Counted from the stretch's first letter, positions 45,677 to 56,975 are shown. The stretch: 64,000 bases of DNA from Mytilinidion resinicola (GCF_010093595.1 NW_022985470.1:380506-444505), one strand, 5' to 3'. A program made the numbers and translations. The notes: a model not told the origin generated them from the letters alone.

Positions 45677-47438
45677 ATGGTATCAAAGTCCGCAGAACGG
45701 AGGTTCGAGGTAAAGGAACCCAGGACAAGTTGGCAGGACAACACTAACTATGCAATTACCAGTCAGTCAAAGAGGCTTATCGAAGAAGCGTTCGACGAGG
45801 CGAAAGCCAAATTTGCATCTGACCTCACTCAAGACGATCGAAAAGCCGAAATTGCGTCCTCGGCGACGTCGTTACAGGATGTACAGGCTACAGTCTCCGA
45901 GTCGATGACAAAGTATCTGTCCCAACGAAAGGAGTCCAAGGCATGGAGATGGTTAGAACGGCTCTCGCATCGAATCCACTTCTACGGTAGCGTCCTCGAC
46001 GTTTTTGCCCAACACCATCCGGAATATGTTGCTCTAGTATGGGGCTCGATCAAGTTTCTCATAGTGGTTTGGCCCCCCAAACCCATTGTTACTAGAGATA
46101 GAAGGCTAATTCGCTTAGAGGCTGTTGAAAACCACGGGAAAGTGATTGCTACACTAGCGAAAGCGATATCTCAGATCGCAGATACGCTTCCGCGCATCGA
46201 ACTGGCCTCCAACTTATATCCTACGGACCGAATGAGAGCGGCTGTCACAGATCTCTATGTCTATATCTTGAGATTCCTCATCCGAGCACGGGACTGGTAC
46301 GAAGAAGGAAAACTCTACCACTTCCTTCATAGTATCACGAGACCAGAGGAGCTCCGCTACAAAGATCTCCTGGAGCAAATATCACAAAGCTCTCGCATCA
46401 TCAACCAACTAGCAGTGTCAGGCCAGCAAGCTGAATTCAGAGACATTCACGACAAAATTAACAAGACGAGCGCCATGGTGGAGAAAATAAGTAACGCAGT
46501 GACTTGTGAGTGGCCAGGTTGATAGACAGCACCAGCTTCAAATACTAATTTTGAAAGTGCATTCGGGTGCGCTAATCGACACTAACGACCGTCTATCAGA
46601 CCTGCAATTCTCCCAAATCATGATGTCACTATCAGACGTGTCTATCTGGGATCCTACGAAAGTATATAAATATCACCACTCTCTTAAGCAGCGGCGATCT
46701 CACACCGCAGCGGTTCGCTCGGTACCCAACAGCTTCTGGCAGTCGCCAAAGTTGCATCGCTGGTCATCTACTGACGACTCGGCCTTATCAATCATTGTCG
46801 GGAACTATCACGCCCGTTTCGTCATGAGGAATCTATGCATCGATGTCATAGAGCAACTTCACGACGCAAAAGTGCCAGTCTTGCTAGCCATGAGAGTACC
46901 GCAGGAGAACGGTTCATCAGCAAACATTTCATCAAACGACCTGCTGAAATATCTCGTACGACAAGCCATTCAAATTCGACACAAGCTTCAGACAGAGAAG
47001 TCAATGGCCATGAAGTGTGCTACATTCCATGGCGCCTCGACAGAAACAGAGTGGTTTCAAGTCTTGGAAGCCGTACTTGCAGATATTGGTAGCCAAGTTT
47101 ATATCATTGTGGACCTGGAGATGCTGAATAGAGACCTTGGACCTGTTGACGGATTCTCTTGGGTACTCGCATTCGAACACTTCTTCAATGAACTCCTGGT
47201 CCGGGGACTATCAACGCAAGTCAAAGTCCTTTTGGTCAGTTATAGTTCACTTCCTTTCCAGTTATCGGCTGCGGATCGTTCAAAATTCGTTACTACGGCA
47301 AAGACGCAGCTTACGACAGCTCGTCAACGGAAGGCTGGTAGAGGTGTGAGGTTGCCACAACTACCCTTTCGACTGAAAAATATACCAGGATCTCCTGCTA
47401 AAAATTCCCAAGAAAGAGGACCCAGACGTCGACCATAA
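45677..47438 (+). CDS. DUF7708-domain protein with degenerate NTPase-like C-terminal region
   Basis: Exon 1 45677-46505 and exon 2 46558-47438, 52-bp intron (donor GTGAGT, branch TACTAAT, acceptor GAAAG); 569 residues. The DUF7708-like block is clear: WRWLERLSHRIHFYGSVLDV, FAQHHPEYVALVWGSIKFLI, and later RIELASNLYPTDRMRAAVTD and LYVYILRFLIRARDWYEEGK. In fungi this domain usually precedes a NACHT or similar NTPase with repeats (family knowledge). Here the second half has a Walker-B-like strand (SQVYIIVDLEML) but I see no P-loop, and the protein ends without repeats in a basic tail. It may be a truncated or signalling-only derivative. The last 40 residues could be altered by an unrecognised intron. 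Confidence 0.75.
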
Positions 47439-48231
47439 TGCATTACCTGGATTGCGAATCAACTCCCCTGTTGCGATAAATACATGAGAATTGGGAAGGG
47501 CTTTACTCGTATTGCACTATTTCGAATTGCATGAATCGTAATTCTTCACATTGGGGATTTGGGAGCACCGCTACCTTCTCGTATCCTTGCAGCGCTCGCG
47601 AGTACATCTTCTCTGCCTCGCCCAGCTTGCACCGGTCCGCTGTCAGAGCTCGGCATGCAGGAAGAGAGAGTGTATTGTATTGGTGTTCATCTGAGGAAGC
47701 TAGCTAGGTCCGTAAAACAAAAAAAATATACAGCTGCTGAGTAATCGGCTACACAGGAAGGGGCCAACACCGCGTAGCGAAGGCCCAAGCTGTTGACCGT
47801 GGAGACTCACCGAGTGTCTTCTCCTTTTCTTGCCAGCAGCTGCACGTACCGGAGGATATGGGGTTAGGGGCGCGGAGTTCTATGTTTTGGAGGTGGATTA
47901 TAGCTGGGTGTATCTGCAGGATGTAAGGGTGAGTCGCATGGTGAGGTTTTTCTCACTTTCAGTTCAAGGTGTGATAGATATATCCAAGTATTTGATTACT
48001 GTTTCATAGGGCCCAGGTGCAAACTACCGAACCACAGTCCAAATCGCAAGGAAAGAAAATCGAAGAAAGGAGAGGAGGGACCATTCCTCCAGGAAAGCTC
48101 CGCCGCACCAGCCAAAATTGCAGTCGAGGCAACAGTTCTCGCCAATCTCTGGTGTGATGGTACTATTGTAACGCTTTTAGATCAATCTAAAGCTCGAAGA
48201 CCAAATTCACCACCCGCATATTTCACCGTCT
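47439..48231. other. Intergenic; no supported gene
   Basis: Short frame at 47559-47744 without support. Nothing else recognised. Confidence 0.4.
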
Positions 48232-49464
48232 TTAGGAATCCCTCTTCAACCTCTTCAGCCTCGTAGCGCCAGCTTCCCTCCGCTCTTTCTCCCGCTTCCG
48301 CTTCTTCTCCTTCGCTTCCTTCGCTTCCTTTGCCAGCTCCCGCTTCTGCTTCGCCCCTTCTGCTTTCCTCGTCGCGCTCGCCAGCTCCTTCTGCCGGTGC
48401 TCCTCAAACAACGCTCCATAAATCGGCCGCACATCCCTGAGATACTCAGCCAGGTACGACTTATACGCCGGCATCCAGCAGTCAAGCCCCCAGCCGTAGT
48501 GCGCGAAGGGCGTCTTAGCTTCCCGCAAGAATGCCGCCGCCACCACGCCCGCCTGGCTCTCTGGCAGCGTGCCCGCCAGCTCGTACGTCACGCTGTTTAC
48601 GGAGTAGAGCGGGCGGCCGGGCTGCAGCTGCTGGGCCAGCCGGTTATACCCGCGATCCCGCGGGTCGCCTTCCATGATCTCCTCGACCATGCGCAGCAGC
48701 TGCCTGAGCGCGTCCATTCAGTACTCGCGCTGGAAGCGGGTGTAGGGGCGCTTGCGGCCCTGCGGCACGCGGCGGTCGCCCGGGCCGCACGCCTCGAGCA
48801 GGGCGAGCTGCGCGGTGGGCACGTTCAGGTCGATGACGACGTGCGTGATGCTGGCTGGCAGCTTGCGGATCTCGCGGGGCCAATCCTCCCGCCACGCGTG
48901 CTGGAGGTTGAACGGGCGGCCGTCGGGCTTGAGTGGGTTAGGGACGCTCTTGTCGTACGACGGGCGCGGCGGCAAGCGCGTCGTCTCGGTGTTGAAGGCG
49001 TGGATGCGGATCGAGGTAAGGCCAGCCCATTCGCGCTTGGTGGTTTTCGCGTGCTCCTTGTAGAAGCGGGTGAGAGCTGCGAGGCCGTCCATGCCGGTGG
49101 GGTTTTTGATCACCGTGGGCGTACATGATGGGGGAATCCAGATGCGGCTGATCTCGACCAGGTCTGCGTGAAGGAGTCTGCAGACGCTGGCGGCGGGAGT
49201 TGTAAGGAAGATCTTGTGGGGCCCACTAATCTTGATGATGATGGTGCCGGCGAGAATCTGCTGGCGGAGCTCGGCCGGGAGGTTGGTGAGAGTGGGTGGA
49301 GCCACTGTGGAGACTACCACGTTGGGATTTTCGCCTGAGAATGCGCTCTTGGATGCTTCAGGGTACGGTGGGCGTTGGCAGGGTGGTGGTGCAGCTGTGC
49401 CGAAGCTGGTGATTGTAATAGGTGAGCGTTCATCAGGGCTATAGAAACTTAGCAGACGGATCAT
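48232..49464 (-). CDS. F-box-like protein, interrupted by one in-frame TGA
   Basis: Minus strand. The frame from 49464 encodes 248 residues, stops at TGA (48720-48718), then restarts at the next codon (ATG 48717) in the same frame for 161 more residues to 48232. The first half has an F-box-like start (LTNLPAELRQQILAGTIII) and the type of leucine/aromatic spacing seen in fungal F-box/2EXR proteins. The second half (LYSVNSVTYELAGTLPESQA, then a long Lys/Glu/Arg coiled coil ending RLKRLKRDS) looks like its natural C-terminus and resembles the fragment at 58836-59174. A C-to-T change (CGA to TGA) would explain the stop. Readthrough or two separate products are alternatives. GC content is high. 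The coiled, basic end suggests a nuclear location. Confidence 0.6.
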
Positions 49465-50152
49465 TACAGCGACTGACGACGCAGATTGCAGGCGTAAAAT
49501 GTCCAGGAGGCTTTGAGGATTGTTTGAAGGCAGTAAGACCTGGGTTGTGGCGCAGAGCTATGTGAGTGTGTGAAGAAGAAGTCCAGCGAGTACTCGGGCG
49601 GTGACTATATTGTTTTAAAATCATCAGAGCGCGTTCATCAGAGTGGTGGCCTTGGCGTTGGGTCTCACTGGCGGTACCAAGGTTGGCCCCAACTTCAAGT
49701 CTAGACGGAATCAGTACCAACATCTCACAACCGAGGCGGGGAAAAACGAGGTAGCGATACGCAACGATTGTAAGAGGCGCTCTGATGGATGAGAAAGGCT
49801 GGATTCTTCAAAACTGTGAAGAGGCTCCGGAGGTGTGTAGGTTAGCCTAGTACACATAATAGTCACGTGGCTCCCTGCGGGCCGCGCACAGCTATATAAG
49901 ACGGAAAGAAGCTTTTACTCCTTAATTACCTATACTAATGTTAGACTAAAGTCCTACTAGAGAAAATATAATATTAGTAGTTACTAAAGTAAGGTTGCGC
50001 TAGTAGGGAGGTGCCGACCCGCTCTGGCCACTCCCTTGTGAGCTCCAACGGTGATATGGAGGTCCTTAGTGGAAAATCACGTGTCTGGAAGCGTGGCGGT
50101 GGGTGGCGCTTCACCGGATGTGTAAGGTGGGGGAAACTTCGTTAGAAACCTA
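49465..50152. other. Intergenic up to the Tc1/mariner element
   Basis: No supported gene. GC-poor from about 49915 to 49990. Confidence 0.4.
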
Positions 50153-50253
50153 CAAGGGGGCTACCTGAGAGGGCTGCCGGCGCTCCCTGCAAGCATCTCT
50201 GTTAGTGCTTACAATCGCCATATCGCCACATGAAAACAGTGCTTATTCAGTAA

Positions 50254-51400
50254 CTAATATTTCGTTGGGCCGCAATCAGCAGCAATTACAGCAAGGCAAC
50301 GCTCCCTCATATTGCCCGTATACTTTTCAAATTCTTCGGGCTCAAGCTTCTCCCATTCCTCCTCAGCGTACTGCCGTACTTCCTCCTTTGTTGTAGGAAA
50401 CCGGCGTTGTATTCTCCCCTTCAACAGCCGCCAAACGTTCTCAATTGGATTCAAATCAGGGGAATTCGCCGGCCATTCCATTACAAGCATGCCGTTCTGT
50501 TCCCAGGCCAGGCGCGTCGCTTTTGCTGAGTGAATTGAGGCATTATCCTCTACAAGAATAGGCTGGTGTCGTAGTGTCTGCCATAATTCCCATGCAAAAG
50601 TCTTGATATTNNNNNNNNNNNNNNNNNNNNNNNNNNNNNNNNNNNNNNNNNNNNNNNNNNNNNNNNNNNNNNNNNNNNNNNNNNNNNNNNNNNNNNNNNN
50701 NNNNNNNNNNNNNNNNNNNNNNNNNNNNNNNNNNNNNNNNNNNNNNNNNNNNNNNNNNNNNNNNNNNNNNNNNNNNNNNNNNNNNNNNNNNNNNNNNNNN
50801 NNNNNNNNNNNNNNNNNNNNNNNNNNNNNNNNNNNNNNNNNNNNNNNNNNNNNNNNNNNNNNNNNNNNNNNNNNNNNNNNNNNNNNNNNNNNNNNNNNNN
50901 NNNNNNNNNNNNNNNNNNNNNNNNNNNNNNNNNNNNNNNNNNNNNNNNNNNNNNNNNNNNNNNNNNNNNNNNNNNNNNNNNNNNNNNNNNNNNNNNNNNN
51001 NNNNNNNNNNNNNNNNNNNNNNNNNNNNNNNNNNNNNNNNNNNNNNNNNNNNNNNNNNNNNNNNNNNNNNNNNNNNNNNNNNNNNNNNNNNNNNNNNNNN
51101 NNNNNNNNNNNNNNNNNNNNNNNNNNNNNNNNNNNNNNNNNNNNNNNNNNNNNNNNNNNNNNNNNNNNNNNNNNNNNNNNNNNNNNNNNNCGGATTCTGG
51201 AGAGAGAGAGCATTGGATATAGTTCTGTAAGGCACACCAAGAGAGGAACCGATCCTTCGGTTATTCCAGCCAGCGTATCGAGAGAGGGAGAAAGCAATAT
51301 CACGCTCTCGGTAGGAGAGACGGGTGCCCGGATCTCGAAGAATAGGATATTGAATTGGCCGTGGATGGTGGCCATTGTTCCGGCGTACAAGATTCGGCAT
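50254..51400 (-). CDS. Tc1/mariner transposase (DDE), middle part in assembly gap
   Basis: The N-terminal part (51400-51191) has a helix-turn-helix character: YRERDIAFSLSRYAGWNNRR and IGSSLGVPYRTISNAL. The C-terminal part (50610-50254) holds the end of the DDE domain: ILVEDNASIHSAKATR with the second Asp, then WPANSPDLNPIENVWRLLKG with the third acidic residue (Glu/Asp context DLNPIENVW). It ends DCGPTKY. The first catalytic Asp would lie in the N stretch. The two visible parts lie in different frames across the gap, which means nothing until the gap length is known. Confidence 0.8.
50611..51190. other. Assembly gap (580 N)
   Basis: Run of N inside the Tc1/mariner element, probably because multiple copies collapsed in assembly. 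Confidence 0.99.
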
Positions 51401-51551
51401 TTTTATGATATAAAATACAAGGGCCCCTGCCGTTGTTTTATATTATCTAGCTATTCTGGTGGCTTCTGCAGATTTATAATACGCTTACTGTGGCTAAAAC
51501 AACGCCAGCGCTAGCAGGGAGCGCCGGCAGCCCGCTCAGGTAGCCCCCTTG

Positions 51552-52483
51552 TAACGACAAATCTCTAGTTACCGTTCCAACGCTTGCTTATTCCACATTG
51601 ACCTCACGTCACGTGTTAGCCCGTGGCGAAGCATTACACAGATGAGCAAGGCTATATCTATGACAGATACTTCGGTGTTGTAAAATAGTGTATCGTTAGA
51701 ATGCTTGTTCAACACTGTACTATGTTTGGTAAGGTGGATAAGTAACCTTTATTCTCTAATATAGGGTAAAAGTTATAATAGAAAATTTAGGTGGAAGCCG
51801 ATTTTACAAGCGACTGTAGCGTTGTAGGACCTCTCTAGGGCGCTTGCGCTCACCTTCCGCTGGCGATTCCAATACGCCAGCGTTATAGGGCCTATTCTGG
51901 CTCCCTAGGCGCCGGGGGCTGCCTGACGCCAACGTCCTTGGTCTGGTTCGGCCTGCGCGGCCGCCGGGACGGCCGATAACCAAGAGGAAAGTGGTGGTTA
52001 AGGGAGAATCGGCAACTGTATTCCGAGACGAAATTAGTCATCGAGAGGAAAGAGCTAATCACCAACTGAAATCCGAAATGCGTACCTGGGGGCTTTTTAT
52101 ATAAATCCGTCCTCCTACATCGCAATACACCAGAGTTCTCACTTTTTTCATCCGCTGTCAGATGGGCCGTTATGCGGGTTTCGCGGCGACTCTTGTAATA
52201 CTATATGGTTGCTAGAGGAGTTCGAGAGCACGTAATCCAGAGACTCTGGGTTCCGGTACAATGATATTACAGTCGTGGTGGCATGGCAGTGGGTGCGGAT
52301 ACGTATTTCATAAAAGCACTCTGCGTGTACAAGTAAAGAAGGAAAAGTTTAATATAAAAAGCTAGAGTTATTTGCGCCCGCGTTCCCAACACTCGTAAGT
52401 CTTATTGCGCAGGTTTGAATCAGCAAACATACTATCGAAACTCCCACGAAAACAATCTAATCTTTCTCTTTCTTTCTATGCCC
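51552..52483. other. Intergenic; no supported gene
   Basis: A 77-codon minus frame (52125-51892) lacks support. A CACGTCACGTG stretch lies near 51606. Nothing else recognised. Confidence 0.4.
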
Positions 52484-54550
52484 CTAACCCATTACCCTGT
52501 CCACCACCTCATATTCATCCTCGTCGATGCGGCCCGCATAAGGGGCAAGCTGAATAGCAATCTGCTGTAAAAAAGTACGGCAGTGTCTACAACCTTTCCA
52601 CATGTCTCCTTCAAGTAGATGCTTGGCGCGACTAGGGCATAGGCCGCTTTCAGCTTTGATGATTGTTTCTGGTTCTAAAGGGGCTGCTTGACTGTCACTG
52701 ACTAGCACATCAGCTTCTTCAAACTTTTCAAGACCCTGCGGAGTGCCGCCGTATTCGGGGATTGGCACATATGGGGAGGCAGGGACGGAATACTGTTCGG
52801 AAATGGCTTCCACCTCGCACGGTGAACGCTCAAGATAATCGAATTCAGAGACGGCTGGTGCTGGACAATCGGGAAAAACTAATTCGCACTCGACGGGTGG
52901 CTCAAGCGATGGAGGCTCGAGTGAAGCCTTCCTACCCTTCTTCCCTTTCTTGCCTTCCTTGCCTTTCTTGCCTTCCTTGTCTTTCTTGCCTTCCTTGCCA
53001 TTCTTGCCTTTCTTACCTTTCTTATCTTTCTTGCCTTCGTTGCCTTTCTTGCCTTTCTTGCCTTCCTTGCCTTCCTTGCCTTCCTTGCCTTTCTTTGAAA
53101 GAGGTACAGCCCGTTCATCGTCCGATACGACTGTTGGTTCCACTGGCTGTTCAACGGCAACACACTCTTCGGCGGCAACACACTCTTCGGCGGCGACGTA
53201 CTCTTCAGCGGAGATACACTCTTCAATGGGAATAGACTCTTCGGCGGCGGAACACTCATCGGCGGGGACAGGCTCTTCGATGGCAGCCTCCTCAACAGCT
53301 GCCTCGTCATAGGAGGGCTCTGCGATTTCAGACTCTTCAGTGGCAGGCTCTTCAATGGCGGCCCGCTCTTCGGAACACTCTTCGGCGGGGACAGACTCTT
53401 CGATGACAGCCTCCTCAACAGCTGCCTCGTCATAGGCGGGCTCTGCGATTTCAGACTCTTCAGTGGCAGGCTCTTCAATGGCGGCCGGCTCTTCGGCGGC
53501 GACGACAGGCTTTTCGATAGCGATAGGCTCTTCGGCATGCGGCGCCTCAACAGCGAGACAGTCGTAGTTAGCCTCTTCGAGGACGGGATCAACAGCGCGG
53601 CCGTAAGGGGGCTCTTCAGCGACGGCATCCTCAACAGCGGGCTCGTAGGTTGGCTCATCAGCGGTGGCATCCTCAACAGTGGGTTCGTAGGTTGGCTCAT
53701 TGGCGGTGTCTTCAGCATCAAGGGCTCCAGAAATGGGCGGAATGTGCTCTGCCCCATCGCCGTTGAGCATGCGTGAAATCTTATCGCTGTAGAGCTCCAC
53801 GACCCATTTAACCATGACCTTATTCAGATCAACATTTCGAATGCGATCGAAGAAGGCATCCCCTGCAAACGTAGTATAATCTTCCTCAAAAGCAGCTTTG
53901 GCTTTCTTTTTCAAGTAGTCATGGAACCAACTTGCATTACCCTGGAGTTTCGAATAGTCTTCGTCGATAGCTGCAATGATGTCGAAGATGTTCATTGCCA
54001 TGCCAACGCGCTTGATCTTGTGCCTCGCCAGCTGCTTTAGGCCAGGTAGCCCGTAGGTCTTCGCAGTATAATAGGTTAAAACGGCCCTCTTGAATTCAAT
54101 GACTCCCTCGTCAACTAGACAAGCATTCGTGTTGTCGAGAGTTTGGTAAGTACCGGTGTATAGGTAGTGAAGTAGTACATGGCCAGTGTCTTCATCCAGA
54201 GCAGATAAATCATAGCACCGGTCTCCCCACCGGGAGGCGTACTGAGAGTACGAGAGACGCAATCCAAGGCTTCGCAAGAGGTCTTTTGGGATGACATACT
54301 CTCGTAATTCTGGACCAATACGAAGTGCGACAAGAGAACTGGCGTAAGGACTGTAGCCTACAGTTAGCTTCTCATTCAGAAATTGGGAGTAAGAAAGCAA
54401 AGGGGTGCTGTACGAGGTCTTAGGCCGCTGGGCTATCAACTGAGAGCCGGAAGTTGCCCCCGTTGATGACTCCGCAAAGTGAAGTCCTACTTCGGCAACT
54501 AGTTCCTTCATTCTGGGCTCCTTAGCCTTCATCTTGTTCTTTCTAGCCAT
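52484..54550 (-). CDS. BTB/POZ-like protein with long acidic and Lys/Gly repeats
   Basis: Minus strand, single exon, 688 residues from the Met at 54550 (MARKNKMKAKEPRMKEL); a Met at 54598 would add 16 hydrophobic residues. Residues about 55-230 look like a fungal BTB-type fold: SSLVALRIGPELREYVIPKD, RWGDRCYDLSALDEDTGHVL and LHYLYTGTYQTLD, followed by BACK-like helices. Residues about 270-500 are Glu/Ala/Pro repeats (EEPATEESEIAEP), then a run of Lys/Gly/Glu triplets (GKEGKEGKKGKKG) at about 503-560. The C-terminus regains complexity (HLLEGDMWKGCRHCRTFLQQ). BTB domains mediate protein-protein contacts, often with Cul3 ligases; the partner here is unknown. The repeats are coding minisatellites and may vary in length between strains. 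Confidence 0.75.
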   Translation of the reverse strand: MARKNKMKAKEPRMKELVAEVGLHFAESSTGATSGSQLIAQRPKTSYSTPLLSYSQFLNEKLTVGYSPYASSLVALRIGPELREYVIPKDLLRSLGLRLSYSQYASRWGDRCYDLSALDEDTGHVLLHYLYTGTYQTLDNTNACLVDEGVIEFKRAVLTYYTAKTYGLPGLKQLARHKIKRVGMAMNIFDIIAAIDEDYSKLQGNASWFHDYLKKKAKAAFEEDYTTFAGDAFFDRIRNVDLNKVMVKWVVELYSDKISRMLNGDGAEHIPPISGALDAEDTANEPTYEPTVEDATADEPTYEPAVEDAVAEEPPYGRAVDPVLEEANYDCLAVEAPHAEEPIAIEKPVVAAEEPAAIEEPATEESEIAEPAYDEAAVEEAVIEESVPAEECSEERAAIEEPATEESEIAEPSYDEAAVEEAAIEEPVPADECSAAEESIPIEECISAEEYVAAEECVAAEECVAVEQPVEPTVVSDDERAVPLSKKGKEGKEGKEGKKGKKGNEGKKDKKGKKGKNGKEGKKDKEGKKGKEGKKGKKGRKASLEPPSLEPPVECELVFPDCPAPAVSEFDYLERSPCEVEAISEQYSVPASPYVPIPEYGGTPQGLEKFEEADVLVSDSQAAPLEPETIIKAESGLCPSRAKHLLEGDMWKGCRHCRTFLQQIAIQLAPYAGRIDEDEYEVVDRVMG
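52930..53094 (-). repeat. 9-bp-type coding repeat (Lys/Gly/Glu tract)
   Basis: Plus strand reads as repeats of TTGCCTTYC / TTGCCTTTC with few interruptions; minus strand encodes KKGKEG-type units in the BTB-like gene. Confidence 0.85.
53268..53507 (-). repeat. Two direct copies of a 120-bp coding repeat
   Basis: Copies begin at about 53268 and 53388, nearly identical over about 100 bases (TCATAGGMGGGCTCTGCGAT and flanking sequence), encoding EEPATEESEIAEPxYDEAA twice. Shorter related 30-bp units continue on both sides. Confidence 0.8.
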
Positions 54551-55044
54551 TATCAAGCCAGACGCAGAGACTGGGCTGAAGATTGCGAAAAGGACCACGA
54601 TCGAAGGAGCTAGTGTTCAAAATGGCGGCACAGCTTCACTATATCCTGAGCGAGCGAGCGAGTTGTGCCTCTTGCGTACAGTAGCTAGGACTTACCCCGC
54701 TCGTGGAAACCTATCAGCGCCTACCACGCCGAGCTTACAAGTAAGGCGTAACACCGAGGTGCTTGAGGTGACTCACGCTTGCAAAGCTAAATTAACGTTA
54801 TCAACTACAGCATCTTTCCAAATGTCTAGGATCATTCGTGCTCAAGCAATATACCATAGCCCTCTATACCTGGGATTGCGGGCCCTAGGAAAAAGTATTC
54901 CGCAACCAGAGATATCTCAGTAGACAGCGTTGTCTCAAAATTATCGCAAGTCGCCTAACTTAATACATCCGCGCCACTAAGGCGAACGCCAATCCTTCAC
55001 AACCGCACACGTCTTTGTTCCTCCTCGACATTGTTGCTAGTTTG
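54551..55044. other. Intergenic; no supported gene
   Basis: Promoter side of the BTB-like gene; a 129-codon plus frame (54534-54923) is unsupported. Confidence 0.4.
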
Positions 55045-55527
55045 CTAAAACCATAGTCCCGTTTGGCTGCAATGACCCTGCTTGCACCCCTCACATAGAT
55101 CGCTCCTGTGTGGACCATCGCTCCGACCTGAGAAGGGGGGAGCGTCCATTTGCACTCCGCACCACTTTTTGATACGATATGCGACTCTTTCTGCATATGA
55201 ACGACCCAATTTTGGCCTACTCAGCGTCCCGCAACTCTTGCAGGATTGATGATATACTCTTGCATTATATCGCATGTCGGAATATCTTCGTATGGTGATG
55301 GCTATTTGCCCGCTTTGCCAGATCTGAACTGGACATTGGCGATTGCGACAAATAAATAGACCCATGATAGTCGTGTCATAATCATTCGTGCAACTGTTGC
55401 TGTTGTCGTCGTCCTCGTCGTAAAACTGGAAGAAAAGGTTGTGTTCGCGAAGGAGGTCGGACACGTCATTGTGGAGTGATGGGTACATAGACCATTTCTT
55501 GGTCGATCCCCGGCGATTGGTCGACAT
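55045..55527 (-). CDS. 3CxxC-type zinc-finger protein
   Basis: Minus strand, 160 residues from the Met at 55527 (MSTNRRGSTKKW); the frame is open to 55647. The domain order fits the fungal 3CxxC zinc-binding family: TTIMGLFICRNRQCPVQIWQ (first Cys set), IAITIRRYSDMRYNARVYHQ, SCKSCGTLSRPKLGRSYAER (CxxC), VAYRIKKWCG, and the closing HRSDLCEGCKQGHC. Acidic Asn/Asp region (EDDDNSNSCTNDYD) precedes it. Small zinc-binding protein of unknown cellular role, probably cytosolic or nuclear. Confidence 0.75.
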   Translation of the reverse strand: MSTNRRGSTKKWSMYPSLHNDVSDLLREHNLFFQFYDEDDDNSNSCTNDYDTTIMGLFICRNRQCPVQIWQSGQIAITIRRYSDMRYNARVYHQSCKSCGTLSRPKLGRSYAERVAYRIKKWCGVQMDAPPFSGRSDGPHRSDLCEGCKQGHCSQTGLWF

Positions 55528-56967
55528 GATAAGAATGGTTGAACGTTCGTCGCCACGGGTGAGAATGATTTCGTTCAGGTGGGTACGAATGATCGCGTAA
55601 TTATGAATGAAGTTGGCACGGATGAGGTTGGCACGTAGTCCTGTCATATATGAATTATCGTACGCTTGCCTGACATGTGTTAATCTGCTGAGCTAGAATT
55701 CAATTCCATCGGTTGACACTACCTCATGCATTCCCTAAAAGAGCGACGCGCGTCGTGCACCGGCGACAAGTCGTATGTACGTGGGCTTGCATGCTCTCTG
55801 TTTGAGAATGTTTGGCTCGTCACGGCGGAGAGCATTCCGTGTGGTAGAAGCCCATTCTCCAATGTGCCATCCCCTTGAATGACTTCTGTAGACAGCATTG
55901 TTTAGCGAAGTAAGCATGGATCATTGATCAATCAAGACTAGGTCCGAGAATGTCCGATACATATTTCATGTACGATCACGTTACTTATTCTTGATCATTA
56001 GCCAATAATTCGGCAACGGAATCGGCCTCCGCATTTCTAATGCATCAACGACGTCTTATCTAAGCTTTCCTCTATCACACCCTAGCAAAGACTGCATTAG
56101 ACGTACCGGCTTAGTCTCATCCCTTTTATAGATGTCATTAGCACGTTAGGATATCGAGCCAACAGTCTAGGTAGTATTTCACAGCAGCGACGGTGAGGAA
56201 CGACCGGAATTAAGGTCACGAGAACTGGGCTGGGGAGAGAAGCTTCTGTGATGATTGTTTGTCGTCCATTCCAAACCCGAGCGTGTTAGGGATGCTACGC
56301 ATGGTGAGTGGGGCTAGATCCAAAGCCTACTCTTGCACGACTAGCCCGCGGCAATACCTTCAGTAATCTTACATAGCCTCAGAATTATTGTGGAGCTTGC
56401 GAATTCGTAATACTCTCTGAACAAGGTATGGTAATGCACGTAAGTCAACGTAAATGTGGACCCAAAAGAACTGCAAGGTAGTTCGACTAACGTGAATACG
56501 CTCCATCGTACAGGATGGGGCATCTTCGATGACTTGCATCTGAGACACCAATTATATCCAGTGGTTCTACGGGGCTTTTGACCGGTCCTTTTGCTTATAC
56601 TAGGTGATGTTAAGAAGTATATAGTCAATAAACCTCGACTAAAGCCTACCGAGCGTTCCGACTTCTCTGCTGCTGTCCGCCCTCCCGATCTCATGCCGTA
56701 TCACAGGTTGTAGAGTGGCAGCGTAGGTCGCTCATCTTCGCCCGCAGAAGGAGGGAAACCGGGCTAGGGAGCGAGCCGTATCGTAGAGAGAATTCCATAC
56801 GTTTCAGCTCGCTGCCAAAACTTGTGTAGAGTGTTGCGCACATGGACGAATAGGATCTTCTTTTTCGGTGTGCTGGTTTTTGGTACGCAAGCGGTGGGAT
56901 TCAGGTTATTTAGGTGGATCGAGAAGGAAGTTGGTTAGGTAGGTAGGCGGAAGGTTAGTTGAGGAGG
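55528..56967. other. Intergenic; no supported gene
   Basis: About 1.4 kb with only short unsupported frames (56341-56694 minus, among others). Just before the hAT-like element, GGTAGGTAGG and GGAGGAGGAG simple sequence occurs. Confidence 0.4.
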
Positions 56968-56975
56968 AGGAGAAG

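Larger units (their letters stand above)
50153..51551 (-). mobile_element. Tc1/mariner-type DNA transposon with assembly gap
   Basis: 38-bp terminal inverted repeats at 50153-50190 and 51514-51551, both starting CAAGGGGGCTACCTGAG from the outside and differing at one position. TA dinucleotides flank both ends (50151-50152 and 51552-51553), as expected for this superfamily. One transposase frame lies inside on the minus strand. 580 bases (50611-51190) are unknown, so the true length is uncertain. Confidence 0.9.

Noticed and set aside
50603..51514. Open frame running through the N gap on the plus strand
   Set aside because: Most of it is unknown bases; the transposase is clearly on the other strand.
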